Shown: positions 21,822 through 33,391 of the stretch, piece after piece
Layout: each line of letters starts with the position of its first letter
How positions within the stretch are numbered: the stretch's first letter is position 1
DNA from: Fragilariopsis cylindrus CCMP1102
Taxonomy: Eukaryota; Bacillariophyta; Bacillariophyceae; Bacillariales; Bacillariaceae
Reading direction: 5' to 3'
Length of the DNA: 64,000 nt
NCBI GenBank assembly: GCA_900095095.1
Contig: FMBT01000299.1
Location: 496,001-560,000, forward strand
The notes under the pieces: model-generated
Seen by the model: only the letters and a program-made list of their open reading frames with translations
Databases searched by the model: none
Told to the model about the DNA's origin: nothing
Position numbers and translations under genes: made by a program

Positions 21822-23675
21822 TCAATTTTTGCTCTTTTCAAACTGCACAGGCGCTGTCCTCGGTCCAGCATTATTATCAGTAGCACCTTCAGCTCCCGCA
21901 AATCCTTTCGCTGGCTGAAATTTGGATGTCGATCCCTTGACTAATTTATCGTACGATTCATCTGCATTGTGTTCCGTCTCTCCTCGGGTAGGTCTATAGA
22001 TGGAAGCTGAAGTTACGCCTTGACGGTCGAATAGAGGCTTTGAGTAGGTATTGTACTCATCCGATGCTCCAAAACCAGAATCCATACCAGCTGATTGATT
22101 AAATAAACGATTGTCGACCTCTCCAGCACCTCCCGTTCCAGTATGCACCCCTAAAGCAATCTTTTCTGAAACATCCCGCTCTTTCTCTAATTTGCGTTTT
22201 TTAGTTCCATATTGTTTTCTTGTCGAAGCTCTCGTTCTCGTTCCCGTCTTCGTTCTTTCCTCATGCGCTCACGTTGTTTCGCAGCGACATCGTCATCATT
22301 TTCCACCACAGCCTGCGGCTTCCTAGGGCTTTCGTTATCATCGCTATCTTTGGCTTCACCGGTATTCGAATGTTGGATTGGTCGACGATCGTCTTCTTCA
22401 TCCTTTTCACCAATGTCGTCGTCGTCATCGTCGTCTCCGGCAACGCCAACACTACGTCCGACACCACCACCCCACCACCAACTCCGCTTCGCTCGAGACG
22501 AGCTTGGTTGGCTAACTCACGTAATTCAATCTCCCGCCGATCCTTCTCTTGAATAGTCAGTTTCTTCTGAACTTGGGAGCGGAGTCGAACTTCTTGCCGA
22601 GCTTGACGTTCCGCGACATAAAGGCTTTCACTGAGAGTGGCAAAGTTGGAATTGATAGTATGTTCTCGTAAACCACGCCATCTGCAGCCAATCGCTTATC
22701 AAGTGGAATGGTATAACCACGTGTATTTTTCCAATTACTTATACAGGCAGGAACATTCCACGAGTCTCGTTCCTCCTTGGATAGTTTCTGAGGCGGTGCA
22801 TGCAGAATTGGAACAGGGTCATCAGCTGGCCCTCGTGGAACCTTCTTATGTTTATGCTTAGGTGGCATCATTGGATCGACTTGAGCCGGAACCATCTGAA
22901 TAACTCTTTGCGCTGCAGCCGGATTGTATCCTGGAGCGTCTGGCCTTGGCGTGTATTTGATGAATTGCGTTTTCTCTTCTATATTCTTGGACGTATCAGC
23001 ATTTACCATGGCTGAACCAGATGGCTTGTTCAGAGCCATCTTATTATTCAAGAGTTTCTGAAAGGCTAATTGGGTCCGATTCGCCGTTTCCGTTTCTTCG
23101 CCTTCTGTGGGAAGCGCAATGTCTTCTGCTTTAGCTTCTCCTCCACGAAGATCTTCATATCGCGAATATACTTTCTTATCAGAGTTGGTCCCACCCTTGA
23201 CGATTGCATCGTAGGAAATTTCTCCGTCCTTGTCAACTTCAACATTGACAATTGCTCGAGAAATAGTAACACCAGCTGCGCCTCCAGACGAAGATGTGGT
23301 AGATTCTTTCTTCTTTTTCTTCAAGTGGGGGTTCCCCATGTGACGAGGATATTGCGCAACATGGATCTCAGGAAAAGAACCTCCATCATCAAAATCTGCC
23401 AAAGACCGAGGAACGAACAACCTTTTCTGCTTTCGTTCGGCGGGTGACATACGAGAAAGGTCTGCGGCGGCCTTGCATCGCTGCTCATATGCTGGGGCCT
23501 TATTGCTAATTTTCTTTGTGACGTTATCGGGGCTTATTTTTCTATTATTTTTCTCCGTCTCGTTATCAATGGCTACAAGATCCGTTGTTCGTTCCATGTT
23601 TCCAGCAGAACTGACAACGTCACGCGTAGAATTTCGTGGCGGTGGAAGGGAAAGAGATGATGCCATGGTCGACAT
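21822..23675 (-). CDS. SNW domain spliceosome and transcription factor, SKIP/Prp45
   Basis: Core factor of the activated spliceosome and transcription co-regulator, nuclear. Start 23675 (MSTMASSLSLPPPRN). The SNW region carries IPLDKRLAADG and the hallmark CISNWKNTRGYTIPLDKRL, after GYNPAAAQRVIQMVPAQVDP and KHKHKKVPRGP. The conserved C-terminal SKIP motifs RDVSEKIALG and LFNQSAGMDSGFG are also present. The frame changes by what looks like one missing base near 22677 (GATGGCGTGG), near 22471 (a G4 run in the coding strand) and near 22199 (an A6 run). After each change the expected SKIP sequence continues: EVRLRSQVQKKLTIQEKDRR, then an acidic stretch, then RERMRKERRRERERELRQ. With three bases added the length is a multiple of three, about 618 residues. 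Convergent with the W2 gene, 225 bases apart. Confidence 0.9.
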
Positions 23676-24338
23676 AGAGTGTTGTTAATTTTTTGGCGGC
23701 CTCGTGACGTTGGGAGTTGTGTTGAGTTGATGTTTTAAGGCATGTAATTCTTTTATGTTGTTTCGATGTTTTTTGTTAATAAATTTTTTGTTAATATCGC
23801 ACATCGACAACACAATAAACTTGTTCGACTAAATCGATTACATCTGAAGGACCTATGGTAAATTAAAATCTTTTATTAAATTTCTCCCTAAAAAAGCACC
23901 ACTTTAGCCTCGGACTTCGGAAACTACATATATTATGCAATATATATATATATATATATATATTTGTATGCATGTGTATTCCATATACCCCCACCCAGTA
24001 CAAGGAAAGGTTTAGAAAACCTTCACTTCAACAGAACAAGATATCTTACTATAGGCCTGTAATTTAAATGTAATACAGATTTTGGCACACAAAATGAATA
24101 AAATCAATGCTAAACAGTACTCATATTCATATGACGAAGTGGTTGAATTATGGGATATTTTTCTAATTGCATTAGGAAATAAATAAAACTACGTGTGCAC
24201 TGGTACGGTCCATAGATCAGAAGTGCAGCGTACGATGGTGTTCAGAATGCATGCATCGACATTATCTTATCTTATCTCAACTATGATATGATGTATGGGA
24301 GAAAGGAAGGAGAAGCGTTTATCAGCTCTGTCTTGATT
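23676..24338. other. Intergenic region
   Basis: 663 bases upstream of SKIP and downstream of the next minus-strand gene. Contains a TA microsatellite at 23940-23962. No gene is visible. Confidence 0.5.
23940..23962. repeat. (TA)n microsatellite
   Basis: Uninterrupted AT/TA dinucleotides in intergenic DNA. Confidence 0.9.
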
Positions 24339-24393
24339 CTATTGTTTTGATTCCATAACTTGTCCATTCAACCTAGGAGGCACTACGACTCGT

Positions 24394-25389
24394 TTATTGC
24401 TTCCAAAGGGATAAGTTTCTCGGCTTCGCACCTTGACGATAAAAAAGCCCGCTCTCTTTATCTTTGTAGAAAATTTCACCATTTTTGTAACGCCGATCAC
24501 CATATTTCCTGTCAAGATTAAATGGTTCGTCAGGAAGGTCTTCTTCTGAGTACGGATCATCATAGTAAGGGTCGTATTCTACACCGTATTCCATTTCAAA
24601 CTGATTAATTTCGTTGTCGCTCATCACATTCTTTTTATTTTTAACATCGTCGTCGTCGTCGTAATCATCATCATAGTCTTCATCCTTTTCCATGACCTTC
24701 ACCCTTCGGCGACTCCTACTACGATATGATCCTTCATCATCGTCTTCTTCTCTCATGGCTTTCTCTCGTTCTTCTTCTTGTCGACGTGGTTTCCCATAAG
24801 CGCTCCACTCGAGTCCTGCCTCTTTTCTTCGCAAATCCAATTCGGTTAAAGATGGATCGTCTCTCAGGCGTTTCTCTCGTGCCTCCTCCAAACGTTGTTC
24901 CCAGGCTGATTCTTCAAGACGGCGACGTGCAAATTCTTTCGAGATTGTCAACAATATACCAAGCATAGGAAAGGTAAACGTAAAGAAATATGGAGGGACT
25001 TCTAATAAAGAATTTAAAGATGTAGAGCTTGTAGTTGTGGTAGGTATATTACGTATACCATTGCGATTGACATCGCCGTTTCCTTCTTCTTCTCCTTTGT
25101 AGTAAGATCCGAGAGTGAATTGATCACGCTCGGGGCTGATGATTTCGATACCGGTGAAAAAGCAACTACGTCAACGACGGCAACAAGAACGCTGAATAGG
25201 AATCCAAAATAAGACGTCGATGATTATGATGTTCCAACATAACTTTCAACTCTTTGGAAGGTACGTACACGTATTCTGGTCCAGTGATGAAGTTGTATTG
25301 CGGCGTGTTGGCAGATGTGTTTCTTTTGATGATTGATGAACTCAAAATAATAACATTGTACAAGACCTTGTCGTCCGACAACTTGACAT
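24394..25389 (-). CDS. Unrecognised membrane protein with charged C-terminal half
   Basis: No family recognised. The likely start is the ATG at 25389. The reading MSKLSDDKVLY, the helix LYFGFLFSVLVAVVDVVAF and the segment GIEIISPERDQFTLGSYYK lie in successive frames, each offset by one base, near 25384, 25210 and 25152. Adding three bases makes the length a multiple of three, about 332 residues. A second helix is PYFFTFTFPMLGILLTIS. The C-terminal half is Arg/Glu-rich with probable coiled coil (EESAWEQRLEEAREKRL) and Asp runs, ending DKESGLFYRQGAKPRNLSLW. An overlapping frame to 24339 gives an alternative C-terminus (IVKVRSRETYPFGSNKRVVV) if one base is in excess near 24441. The frame corrections are my inference. 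Confidence 0.5.
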
Positions 25390-25869
25390 TTTTTTACTAC
25401 GTAATCTTCGGTTTTGCGGAAAAATAGAATGATTCCACGTGTAATATCATATTTTTATGTTGATTACTGCACGATTGTCACGACGGGAGAAAGGACGAGA
25501 AATCACAAAAATGATCAAATTTCATTTTCAGTGAACGAAACGAAGAGATAATACAGTACAGGAAGGATTATAAATATGCTTATTTTGAATGACAATTCAT
25601 CGAATTGAAGACTATTCTTCCTCAGGAAAGACTTGATTAATTTGTTAATCTTAATACCAAGATATCATATAGAATAACTAGAAAAAGAAAGCAAAAATAT
25701 GGATAACCAGTTTCGAAAGTAATAAACTTAAAAGACACAATTCATTTCGAATTGTAGAATATTTATTTGATTGTACAGGAATTTTCGTGCCGATATTTAC
25801 TATTTTTACATCATCTGATTTTGTTACTACGTCTCACACTTATTATCTGCTACGTATATCTAGCGCTAA
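25390..25869. other. Intergenic region
   Basis: About 480 AT-rich bases between two minus-strand genes: the promoter of the unrecognised membrane protein and the 3' end of RNase H2B. No other feature is visible. Confidence 0.5.
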
Positions 25870-26949
25870 CTAATGTTTAGCTTTTTTGGTTTTCACCGCC
25901 GCACCGAAAAAACTACTCATAGACTTCATACCTTTTGTGCTCACCTTTGCTAGACGCTTATTACCCATTGTCCTTGTTTCTGCAATAGTTTTTTTCTTTG
26001 CCTCGGCTATTTTTTTAGAGGAAATATCATCATCAATATTTTGTTGGATAACGGCATTGCTAACAACATTATTAGAAACACCAGCAGCCTTGTTTGTTGG
26101 ATTCGTAGTACTTATCACTTCCATTGTACATCCCAAATATTCGATAAATTTCTTGGACCAATCCTGATTAAGGTAATTACACATAATTTGAATACTTTCA
26201 GTCTTTATGGCCTTCGTATTATTCGATAGTTCAGCAGCGCTACTATTTTTGTCTTCACTACTAGAAGTGACCGCCACAAGACGTGATGCTTGTGGTGGCA
26301 GGTTAAAATTCGCGCTCATAGATCCCCCCGTTACCCCGGTTTTATTATTGTTAAACGAAGCATACTTGATGCCCTTGGCCTTTCGATTTCGTTGGTCTTG
26401 AATAATCAATGATTCAAAGAGACGCTCTTGCTTTTTTTGTAACCATTTGAGGGTCTTTTCAACATTGAACTTCAAATAACAAACATCGTCATTGGAAAAT
26501 GTTGAGCAGATATGTGCCATCTGTTTCTCGGGAATAGCTTCGCAGACTTCTCGTGGCAATTTAGAATTTTCCAAGTTTTGATCGAAAGGTTGCCATGATT
26601 CTTGTTGACCGTCGTCAACTGATTGTGTTGATAAGTAAAAGAAAAGTGGATCGATTCGATTGACGACATATATATTCCCATCCTTCACAATATGTCGACC
26701 CACAATAAAGCTAGAAAAATCTGCTGGTAAGCTTTGGAATTCGACAATCTTGTTACATTGTTTGTCTTGATTATTATTATTATTATTCCCGCCGATCGTA
26801 GCTGCCATCAAACCATAATCACGATTTTCGTTCGTATTTGGATCCCTTAGTTTTACGATTTTGCCGATCGATGTGTTACAATCGATACCAGGGACATCTA
26901 ACATCATCGCCACAATCCATTTCTTATTATTCTTTGAAGCATCACTCAT
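25870..26949 (-). CDS. RNASEH2B: Ribonuclease H2 subunit B
   Basis: Non-catalytic subunit of the RNase H2 trimer, which removes ribonucleotides from genomic DNA. Single exon, 359 residues, starting MSDASKNNKKWIVAMMLD. The N-terminal triple-barrel region holds NKIVEFQSLPADFSSFIVG and the family signature NRIDPLFFYLSTQ. A winged-helix-like part follows (DVCYLKFNVEKTLKWLQKKQ), with conserved MCNYLNQDWSKKFIEYLG further on. The end KGMKSMSSFFGAAVKTKK resembles a PCNA-interacting (PIP) box, as at the C-terminus of human RNASEH2B. Asn runs are insertions in loops. No frame breaks. Confidence 0.85.
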   Translation of the reverse strand: MSDASKNNKKWIVAMMLDVPGIDCNTSIGKIVKLRDPNTNENRDYGLMAATIGGNNNNNNQDKQCNKIVEFQSLPADFSSFIVGRHIVKDGNIYVVNRIDPLFFYLSTQSVDDGQQESWQPFDQNLENSKLPREVCEAIPEKQMAHICSTFSNDDVCYLKFNVEKTLKWLQKKQERLFESLIIQDQRNRKAKGIKYASFNNNKTGVTGGSMSANFNLPPQASRLVAVTSSSEDKNSSAAELSNNTKAIKTESIQIMCNYLNQDWSKKFIEYLGCTMEVISTTNPTNKAAGVSNNVVSNAVIQQNIDDDISSKKIAEAKKKTIAETRTMGNKRLAKVSTKGMKSMSSFFGAAVKTKKAKH

Positions 26950-27357
26950 AGTCGAGTTTTATTGATACTGTCGATACGCTTTCTTTTCTTTATTACAGTA
27001 GAAGTCAATTGGAAAAAGTAAGTACTGCTAGGTATGATAACAACACTTGTCATTGCTTTGTTTTATGTCGACGATATATAAATTTAAAAAATAATCGGGC
27101 GCGCGCTTTTTCAATTATCCATGATTGAGAAAATTGAGACAATTTTATTTGGCGCGATCGCAAAATACAGCCATCATATCTTTCTTTTATGCATACGGTA
27201 TACTGTATATTGAATATCGACTCGATCATCGTCAAACGCTGTGTTACAAACCGTTTCGATTAATAATTGCTTGTTTTATTTATTTGATGCAGGAGCTACC
27301 GATCATCTTTAAACAAAGAACCAAGAAAAGACGACACAAAACAGTACATACTGAAAT
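26950..27357. other. Divergent intergenic region
   Basis: 408 bases between RNase H2B and the ABA4-like gene, presumably a shared promoter region. GACTCG occurs near 27220. No gene is visible. Confidence 0.5.
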
Positions 27358-27832
27358 ATGATGAAGTTTTCGAGACGCGGTCTTCCGGGGTTCCATCTTG
27401 TCTTCCCAATTTTTGCCATGTTGCTATTGATGCAACCCTACAGGACTCTATCATTTGCGCCATCAATAAATCTTTCCGTTGTCTCTCCCGTAAATAACGA
27501 CAACCGAAACTCAAAAGAACTTAGAAGAAAATCACTGTTACCAGTTAGAAAAAATCAAGAAAGAATGCATACAACTGATTCTCGATTGAATGCCATCATG
27601 GATATTGTGGGCGTATCACCTGAGCCTATCCATACTGCTTTCGCTTTCGCAACATTTGGACCGCAGCCATTCTGGGTACTTATGGTTTTACTTCCGAAGA
27701 ATGAAATTACTAAGAAAATAATGGGAACAATGGGTAAATTTATCACATACATGCTCGTCGTCTTCGCTTTTTCCTAAAAACAACATGTTTCAACGTGATT
27801 TTTTTAGAAACAACGTCATGATTCATTGCTTG

Positions 27833-27872
<40 letters not shown>

Positions 27873-28272
27873 ACACCCGTTGCTATCAGATGTTGTCATA
27901 TTCTTTGCATTGGTCCATTTTTTCATTGTCTCGGCGTCCATTATGCAACCAGATTCGACCGCTCCACTCTTAGAATTTAATGATGTTTTTGACCCGAGTA
28001 AGGATTCACAGGCTGCGTTTATGAACATGGTAACTAATTATCCTAACTTTGTTGCAGAAGAGTGGCCTCACGTATTGACGTGGGATTTGTTTGTGGGACG
28101 TTGGATTTGGCTGGATGGATTGAAACGAGGTATTTTTACACCTCATTCTGTATTATTTACAAACCTAATTGGTCCCCCAGGTCTTTTATTGCATTGGATT
28201 ACATGTCTCGTGACAAAGAAAGGATTTGGCTCAAATGAAGCACCTTTTGACGACGATGTAGATGAATCTTAG
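27358..28272 (+). CDS. ABA4-like (DUF4281) plastid membrane protein
   Basis: Exon 1 is 27358..27733 and exon 2 is 27890..28272; the intron has GTAAAT and ATCAG borders and a CT microsatellite. The presequence ends LSFAPS, which fits plastid import. The mature part has four hydrophobic helices, and the family core is WDLFVGRWIWLDGLKRGIFT, then PHSVLFTNLIGPPGLLLHW. In plants ABA4 is required for neoxanthin formation; in algae lacking neoxanthin, relatives are thought to act on xanthophylls. The carotenoid role here is inferred from the family. Phytoene synthase lies 12 kb away. Confidence 0.88.
27837..27868. repeat. (CT)n microsatellite in the ABA4-like intron
   Basis: Sixteen CT units directly upstream of the 3' splice site, so it may act as an extended polypyrimidine tract. 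Confidence 0.9.
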
Positions 28273-29163
28273 TGAGAATGATGCGCATTTTACTATCCAT
28301 ATCCTATTTTAAAATTATCCTTACTAGCTAGTAATTACCATTTTAAATCTATTAAGATATTCTTCACCTTTTCTGGATGTGCATTGTATACTATACTATA
28401 CTACAGTGGATTGAGTGAAGCATGCATGCATAAAGTTCAACACCAATGTTCAATTTTTACTCCTATATCTTTACAATGATGGATATCCATTGACTTGGCA
28501 GATTGTTTAATTAAGAAGTACTTTTTGAGGGTATGGTAACGATGTAGCTTTACATAACAACAGCAGTAACAACAACAACAATATGCTTTGTTGCAATATT
28601 TAATATGCCTCCCACCAATGAATCAATCCCTCCCCTCCAATTTATTTTCAACTAGATACTTTCCATGTGCAGATCTAAGATCTAGTGTTCCCCTGTTGTT
28701 CCCCTGTTGCTTGGTGCGCATTGTCTACCTGTTAAAAATAACCAGTCCTCCTATGCCTCCTAAAACCACCTCACAATCATTAATGACTTCAAGATCTTAT
28801 ATTTCTGCTTCCAGCTGATGTATTTAATAGGCTTTGGAGGCCCAAATTGAGGCAACAAGTTGAAGGTAAAACAAAAAATGGACTAGAGTACATTTATTTT
28901 GTAGCAGAAAAATACACTACGATCTTTGGGGGCGGAGAAATATTTCGTCCCCACTTTATCTGCATTTTACAAACTTTGCGGCGCCAATAAAATCAAAATC
29001 GTCGAGAAAAAACAGCGTTATTTCATCGAATTATCATCATCAATCATCAATCAAATCAAATCATTTATTTCACATCTCTCATAACTTCAAAACTATACGT
29101 CTCTTCATCCAAAACATGCTGGCAGAAAGATAGCTGCAACGATTTGAATAATACTGCAAGAAC
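28273..29163. other. Intergenic region
   Basis: 891 bases between the ABA4-like gene and RPC2. Contains a 12-bp direct repeat, GTTCCCCTGTT-type, at about 28687-28710, and AATC/ATCA-rich sequence upstream of RPC2. No gene is visible. Confidence 0.45.
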
Positions 29164-32100
29164 ATGCCGAAAGCCCAGGCAAAAGTTAAGCCCGAGGCGG
29201 CATTATCGTCGAACTTAAAGAGTGCCGTAAAAGAATCGACCAGTAAGTTATTGTCTCCGGTGGATGCACCCAAAACCAAAACCAAATTTCAATTAGGTCA
29301 AGTACGAGCTAGTCCCTACGGCTCTTGTCTAGATTCGATTCAAGGGGAAGAAGGTCTTGCAGCGTTTGAGGGTTGGCGAGAAAAAAATCTTCCTGCCTTA
29401 GATGTTCCACGTGAGGGTTATGGCCATTTTTTCGGGCAGGATGTGATTGACAAAGTAGATGGGACGGATCTAGGAGATGCAAATCCAGAAGTTTCTGCCA
29501 CAGGCCACGCAGAGCTCAAGAATCCTCATGATTTTGGTTCGACGAAGACCCCCGACGACGCCCCAATCGGATCCATCAAAGACAAATGGAGATTACTTCC
29601 CCACTTTTTAAAGATTCGTTCATTGATGCGACAGCATATTGATTCTTTTGATTACTTAGTAAATGTCGAGCTCAAACAGATCGTCCAATCACCAAGTGCT
29701 CGCGAAATTCGATCCGAACACGACCCAAACTTCTATCTGCGATATACGGACTGTTGGTTGGGAGAGCCGAGCTTAGAAGAAGACTCTTATGCAGTGTCGA
29801 CAGCGACACCCTTTCAATGCCGTCTTCGGGATTGCACGTACTCGGCACCAATTTACGTCAACGTTCGATACACTCGTGGACGGCAGATCGTTGTTAAACG
29901 AAAAGTTAAGATTGGTCAAATGCCTATAATGCTACGATCACAAAAATGTATTCTGAACGGTAAATCAGAACAAGATTTGGCGAGAATGAAAGAATGTCCG
30001 TACGATCCTGGTGGTTACTTCGTTGTCAAAGGTGTAGAAAAAGTTATTTTGATCCAGGAACAATTATCTAAGAATCGTGTCATTTTGGAAAAGGATAACA
30101 AGGGAGAAATATGTGCTAGCATTACGTCCTCGACACACGAACGGAAATCCAAGGCATACATTTCCATGAAACACGGAAAGGTCTACTTAAAAAATAACGT
30201 ATTGGGAGAAGACATTCCAATTGCAATCGTCTTAAAAGCAATGGGAATTGAGAGTGACGTGGAGGCAGTGCAACTCGTCGGAAGTGAATCCTATATTGTT
30301 GCCGCTTTAGCAATGTCGCTCGAAGAAGCGAGTAAAGTAGGCATCCATACACAACTTCAAGCTCTCAAATACATTGGCTCAAAAATTAGGCGGAATACTA
30401 ATTCTTATCGTAAACCTATGCCTCCTGAAGATGAAGCAAGAGAAATTTTAGATCGTGTTGTTTTGAGTCACGTTCCAGTACATCAATTTGATTTTAGAGC
30501 CAAGGCAATTTACGTTGGACATATTACCCGTCGAGTGCTCCTTGTGCATCTTGGAAAAATGTCATTGGACGATAAGGACTATTACGGAAACAAGAGACTG
30601 GAATTGGCGGGGAATTTACTATCATTACTCTTTGAAGATTTATTCAAGCTCTTTAGCAAAGATTTAAAACGACAAGCGGATATGGTCCTCTCCAAACCGA
30701 ATCGTGCACAGGCCTACGATGTTGTTAAGTCAATTAGACCTGACACCATTACAAATGGTATGATCAATGCGATTGCCACCGGAAATTGGGTCTTAAAGCG
30801 CTTTCGAATGGACCGTGCAGGAGGTAAGTTAAGTAGAGATTTAATAACGTTGCACCAGTCGATTTCAATACTCACGTTTATTCTTATATGCATTCCACTT
30901 TGTCTATTTAGTCACTCAAGTACTATCAAGATTGTCGTTCATGTCCTGCCTGGGTATGATGACTCGTATTAACAGTCAATTTGAAAAGACAAGAAAGGTC
31001 AGTGGCCCTCGTTCACTACAAGCTAGTCAGTGGGGTATGCTCTGTCCTGCAGATACTCCTGAAGGAGAAGCTTGTGGTCTAGTAAAGAACCTTGCACTGT
31101 TGGCACATATTACAACCGATGAAGATACGCAACCTATTGAACGTTTGTGTCGTGATTTGGGAGTAGAGGATGTACTTCGTTTGTCTGGTCACGAGATTAA
31201 CTCTCATCAGGCCTACTTAGTGCTCCTTAATGGTTTGATTCTTGGAGTTCATACACGGCCAATTAAATTTGTGAAGAATCTAAGAAGCTTGAGAAGGAGA
31301 GGCTTAACTGGGGAATTTGTCTCGTTCTACTTGAACAAAGAACAGCGGGCCGTCCACATTGCAACAGATGGTGGCCGTGTATGCCGCCCCTTATTATTGT
31401 TGATGACAATACGAGCTTGCCTAAACTCAAACAGAGTCACGTTGAAGCACTAGCTCTGGGTACTATTGACATTCGATATCTCCTTCAAAAAGGAATTGTT
31501 GAATATGTCGATTGTAATGAAGAAAATAATACTCTCATTGCACTCACAGAAAAAGACTTAGAAATTGCTCGCAAGCAGGGTGTTGAAAATCTTAGAATGC
31601 GATACACGCATTTAGAAATTGATCCCTTTACCATTCTCGGAGTTATTGGTGGAATTATTCCATATCCCCACCACAATCAAGCGCCGCGAAATACTTACAC
31701 GGTTGCGATGAGTAAACAAGCAATGGGAACGATTGGCGTGAACGCATACGAGAGAATGGATGGTTTGATCTATACTTTGGTGTACCCTCAAAAGCCACTA
31801 GTGAAATCTAGGACACTAGACTTGGTCGGGTTTGATAACATCCCAGCTGGACAAAATGCCGTCATTGCAGTTATGAGTTTCAGTGGATATGATATTGAGG
31901 ATGCTATTATCCTAAGCAAATCAGGTATCGATCGTGGTTATGGAAGATGTATGGTTCTACGAAAGCATCAGACGAGTGTGAAACGGTATCCAAACGGTTC
32001 AATAGATAGGACATGTGGCCCTCCTGATGTTAGTAATTTTACGGACGGGGAAGATGATAAACGATATGCAAGATACAAGGCAATTGATCAGGATGGAATC

Positions 32101-33090
32101 TGCATGGTTGGAGAAAAAGTTGAACCCGGAACTATTATGGTGAACAAGGAGTCACCAGCAAATACCACCGGTGATATTGGCGGAGCTGACCTTGGTCTAA
32201 ACATGGGCATGTCAGCAGCGTCCACACAGTACAAACCATCGGGTATGTCGTTTAAGGGGCAGGCTCCATGTCATGTTGATAAAGTCCTCATTTCATCTAA
32301 TGAACACGAACAATTCTTAATAAAGGTTATGTTACGGCAAGTTCGCAGGCCTGAAATTGGGGACAAATTCGCATCAAGGCACGGTCAAAAAGGTGTTTGT
32401 GGCCTGATTGTACAACAGGAAGATTTGCCTTTTAATGAACTTGGACACACACCTGACTTAATTATGAACCCTCATGGTTTCCCTTCTCGGATGACTGTTG
32501 GAAAACTACTTGAGCTTCTCGTTGGAAAGTCCGGTACTTATGACGGTCGCCAGGGATATTCATCTGCTTTTGGAGAAGAACATGGCTCTGCGGACACTGC
32601 AGAAGCAACTTCCGAGGCTCTCATTCGGAATGGTTTGAACTACACGGGCAAGGATACTTATTATAGTGGTTTCAGTGGCGAGCCTTTGGACGCGTATGTC
32701 TTTTCAGGACCCGTGTTCTATCAGAAGCTTAAGCATATGGTGCTGGATAAGGCTCACGCTCGCGCCCGTGGACCTCGTGCTGTATTAACTAGACAACCTA
32801 CAGAAGGACGATCCCGTGACGGTGGGCTACGATTAGGAGAAATGGAACGCGATTGTCTCATTGCTTATGGCGCTGCAAATCTTATTATGGAACGTTTAAT
32901 GCATTCCTCGGATGCTTTTTCCGCAAATGTTTGCCTTACATGTGGACTTCTTCAATACGAGAATTGGTGCCAGTATTGTAGATCCGGTGAAAAAGTTGCA
33001 GATATCCGCTTACCGTATGCCTGTAAACTGCTATTTCAAGAGCTTCAATCTATGAATGTTCTTCCAAGATTACGCCTCCAAGATTGTTAA
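29164..33090 (+). CDS. RPC2: RNA polymerase III second-largest subunit RPC2
   Basis: Catalytic-core subunit of Pol III, nuclear. Exon 1 is 29164..30823 and exon 2 is 30912..33090; the intron has GTAAGT and TTTAG borders and the join gives [19 protein letters not shown]. Motifs include [67 protein letters not shown], and a C-terminal zinc site [16 protein letters not shown]. The ending [20 protein letters not shown] is typical of Pol III rather than Pol I or II. Near 31388 (GCCGCCCCTTATT) one C appears to be missing: homology runs VCRP then [20 protein letters not shown] in the next frame. With that base added the length is a multiple of three, 1279 residues. Confidence 0.94.
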
Positions 33091-33391
33091 AAATTTGATA
33101 ACTGGTAATAATAATATTAATAACAGATTTTACATAAACGGACAATTAAATCATTGTATGTTATCATAAGAATAATCTCTTCGAATTGTTCTCCGAGGAA
33201 ATTAGTACTAGGTGAATCTAGAACTATAGTCGCAACTAGACTACGCAGAAGAGCAATGACTACGACAAAATATAAGGAATACTTATCATTTGGTCCATTT
33301 GCTGCTTGAAACGTTAAATGTCTCGCAAAAAGCAGGCTAAATACTAAAAGTATTGTATAGAAGAATAGTTACTAATTTTATCAGAAAATAC
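33091..33391. other. Convergent intergenic region
   Basis: 301 bases between the 3' ends of RPC2 and the FAD oxidoreductase gene. AT-rich; nothing else is seen. Confidence 0.5.
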
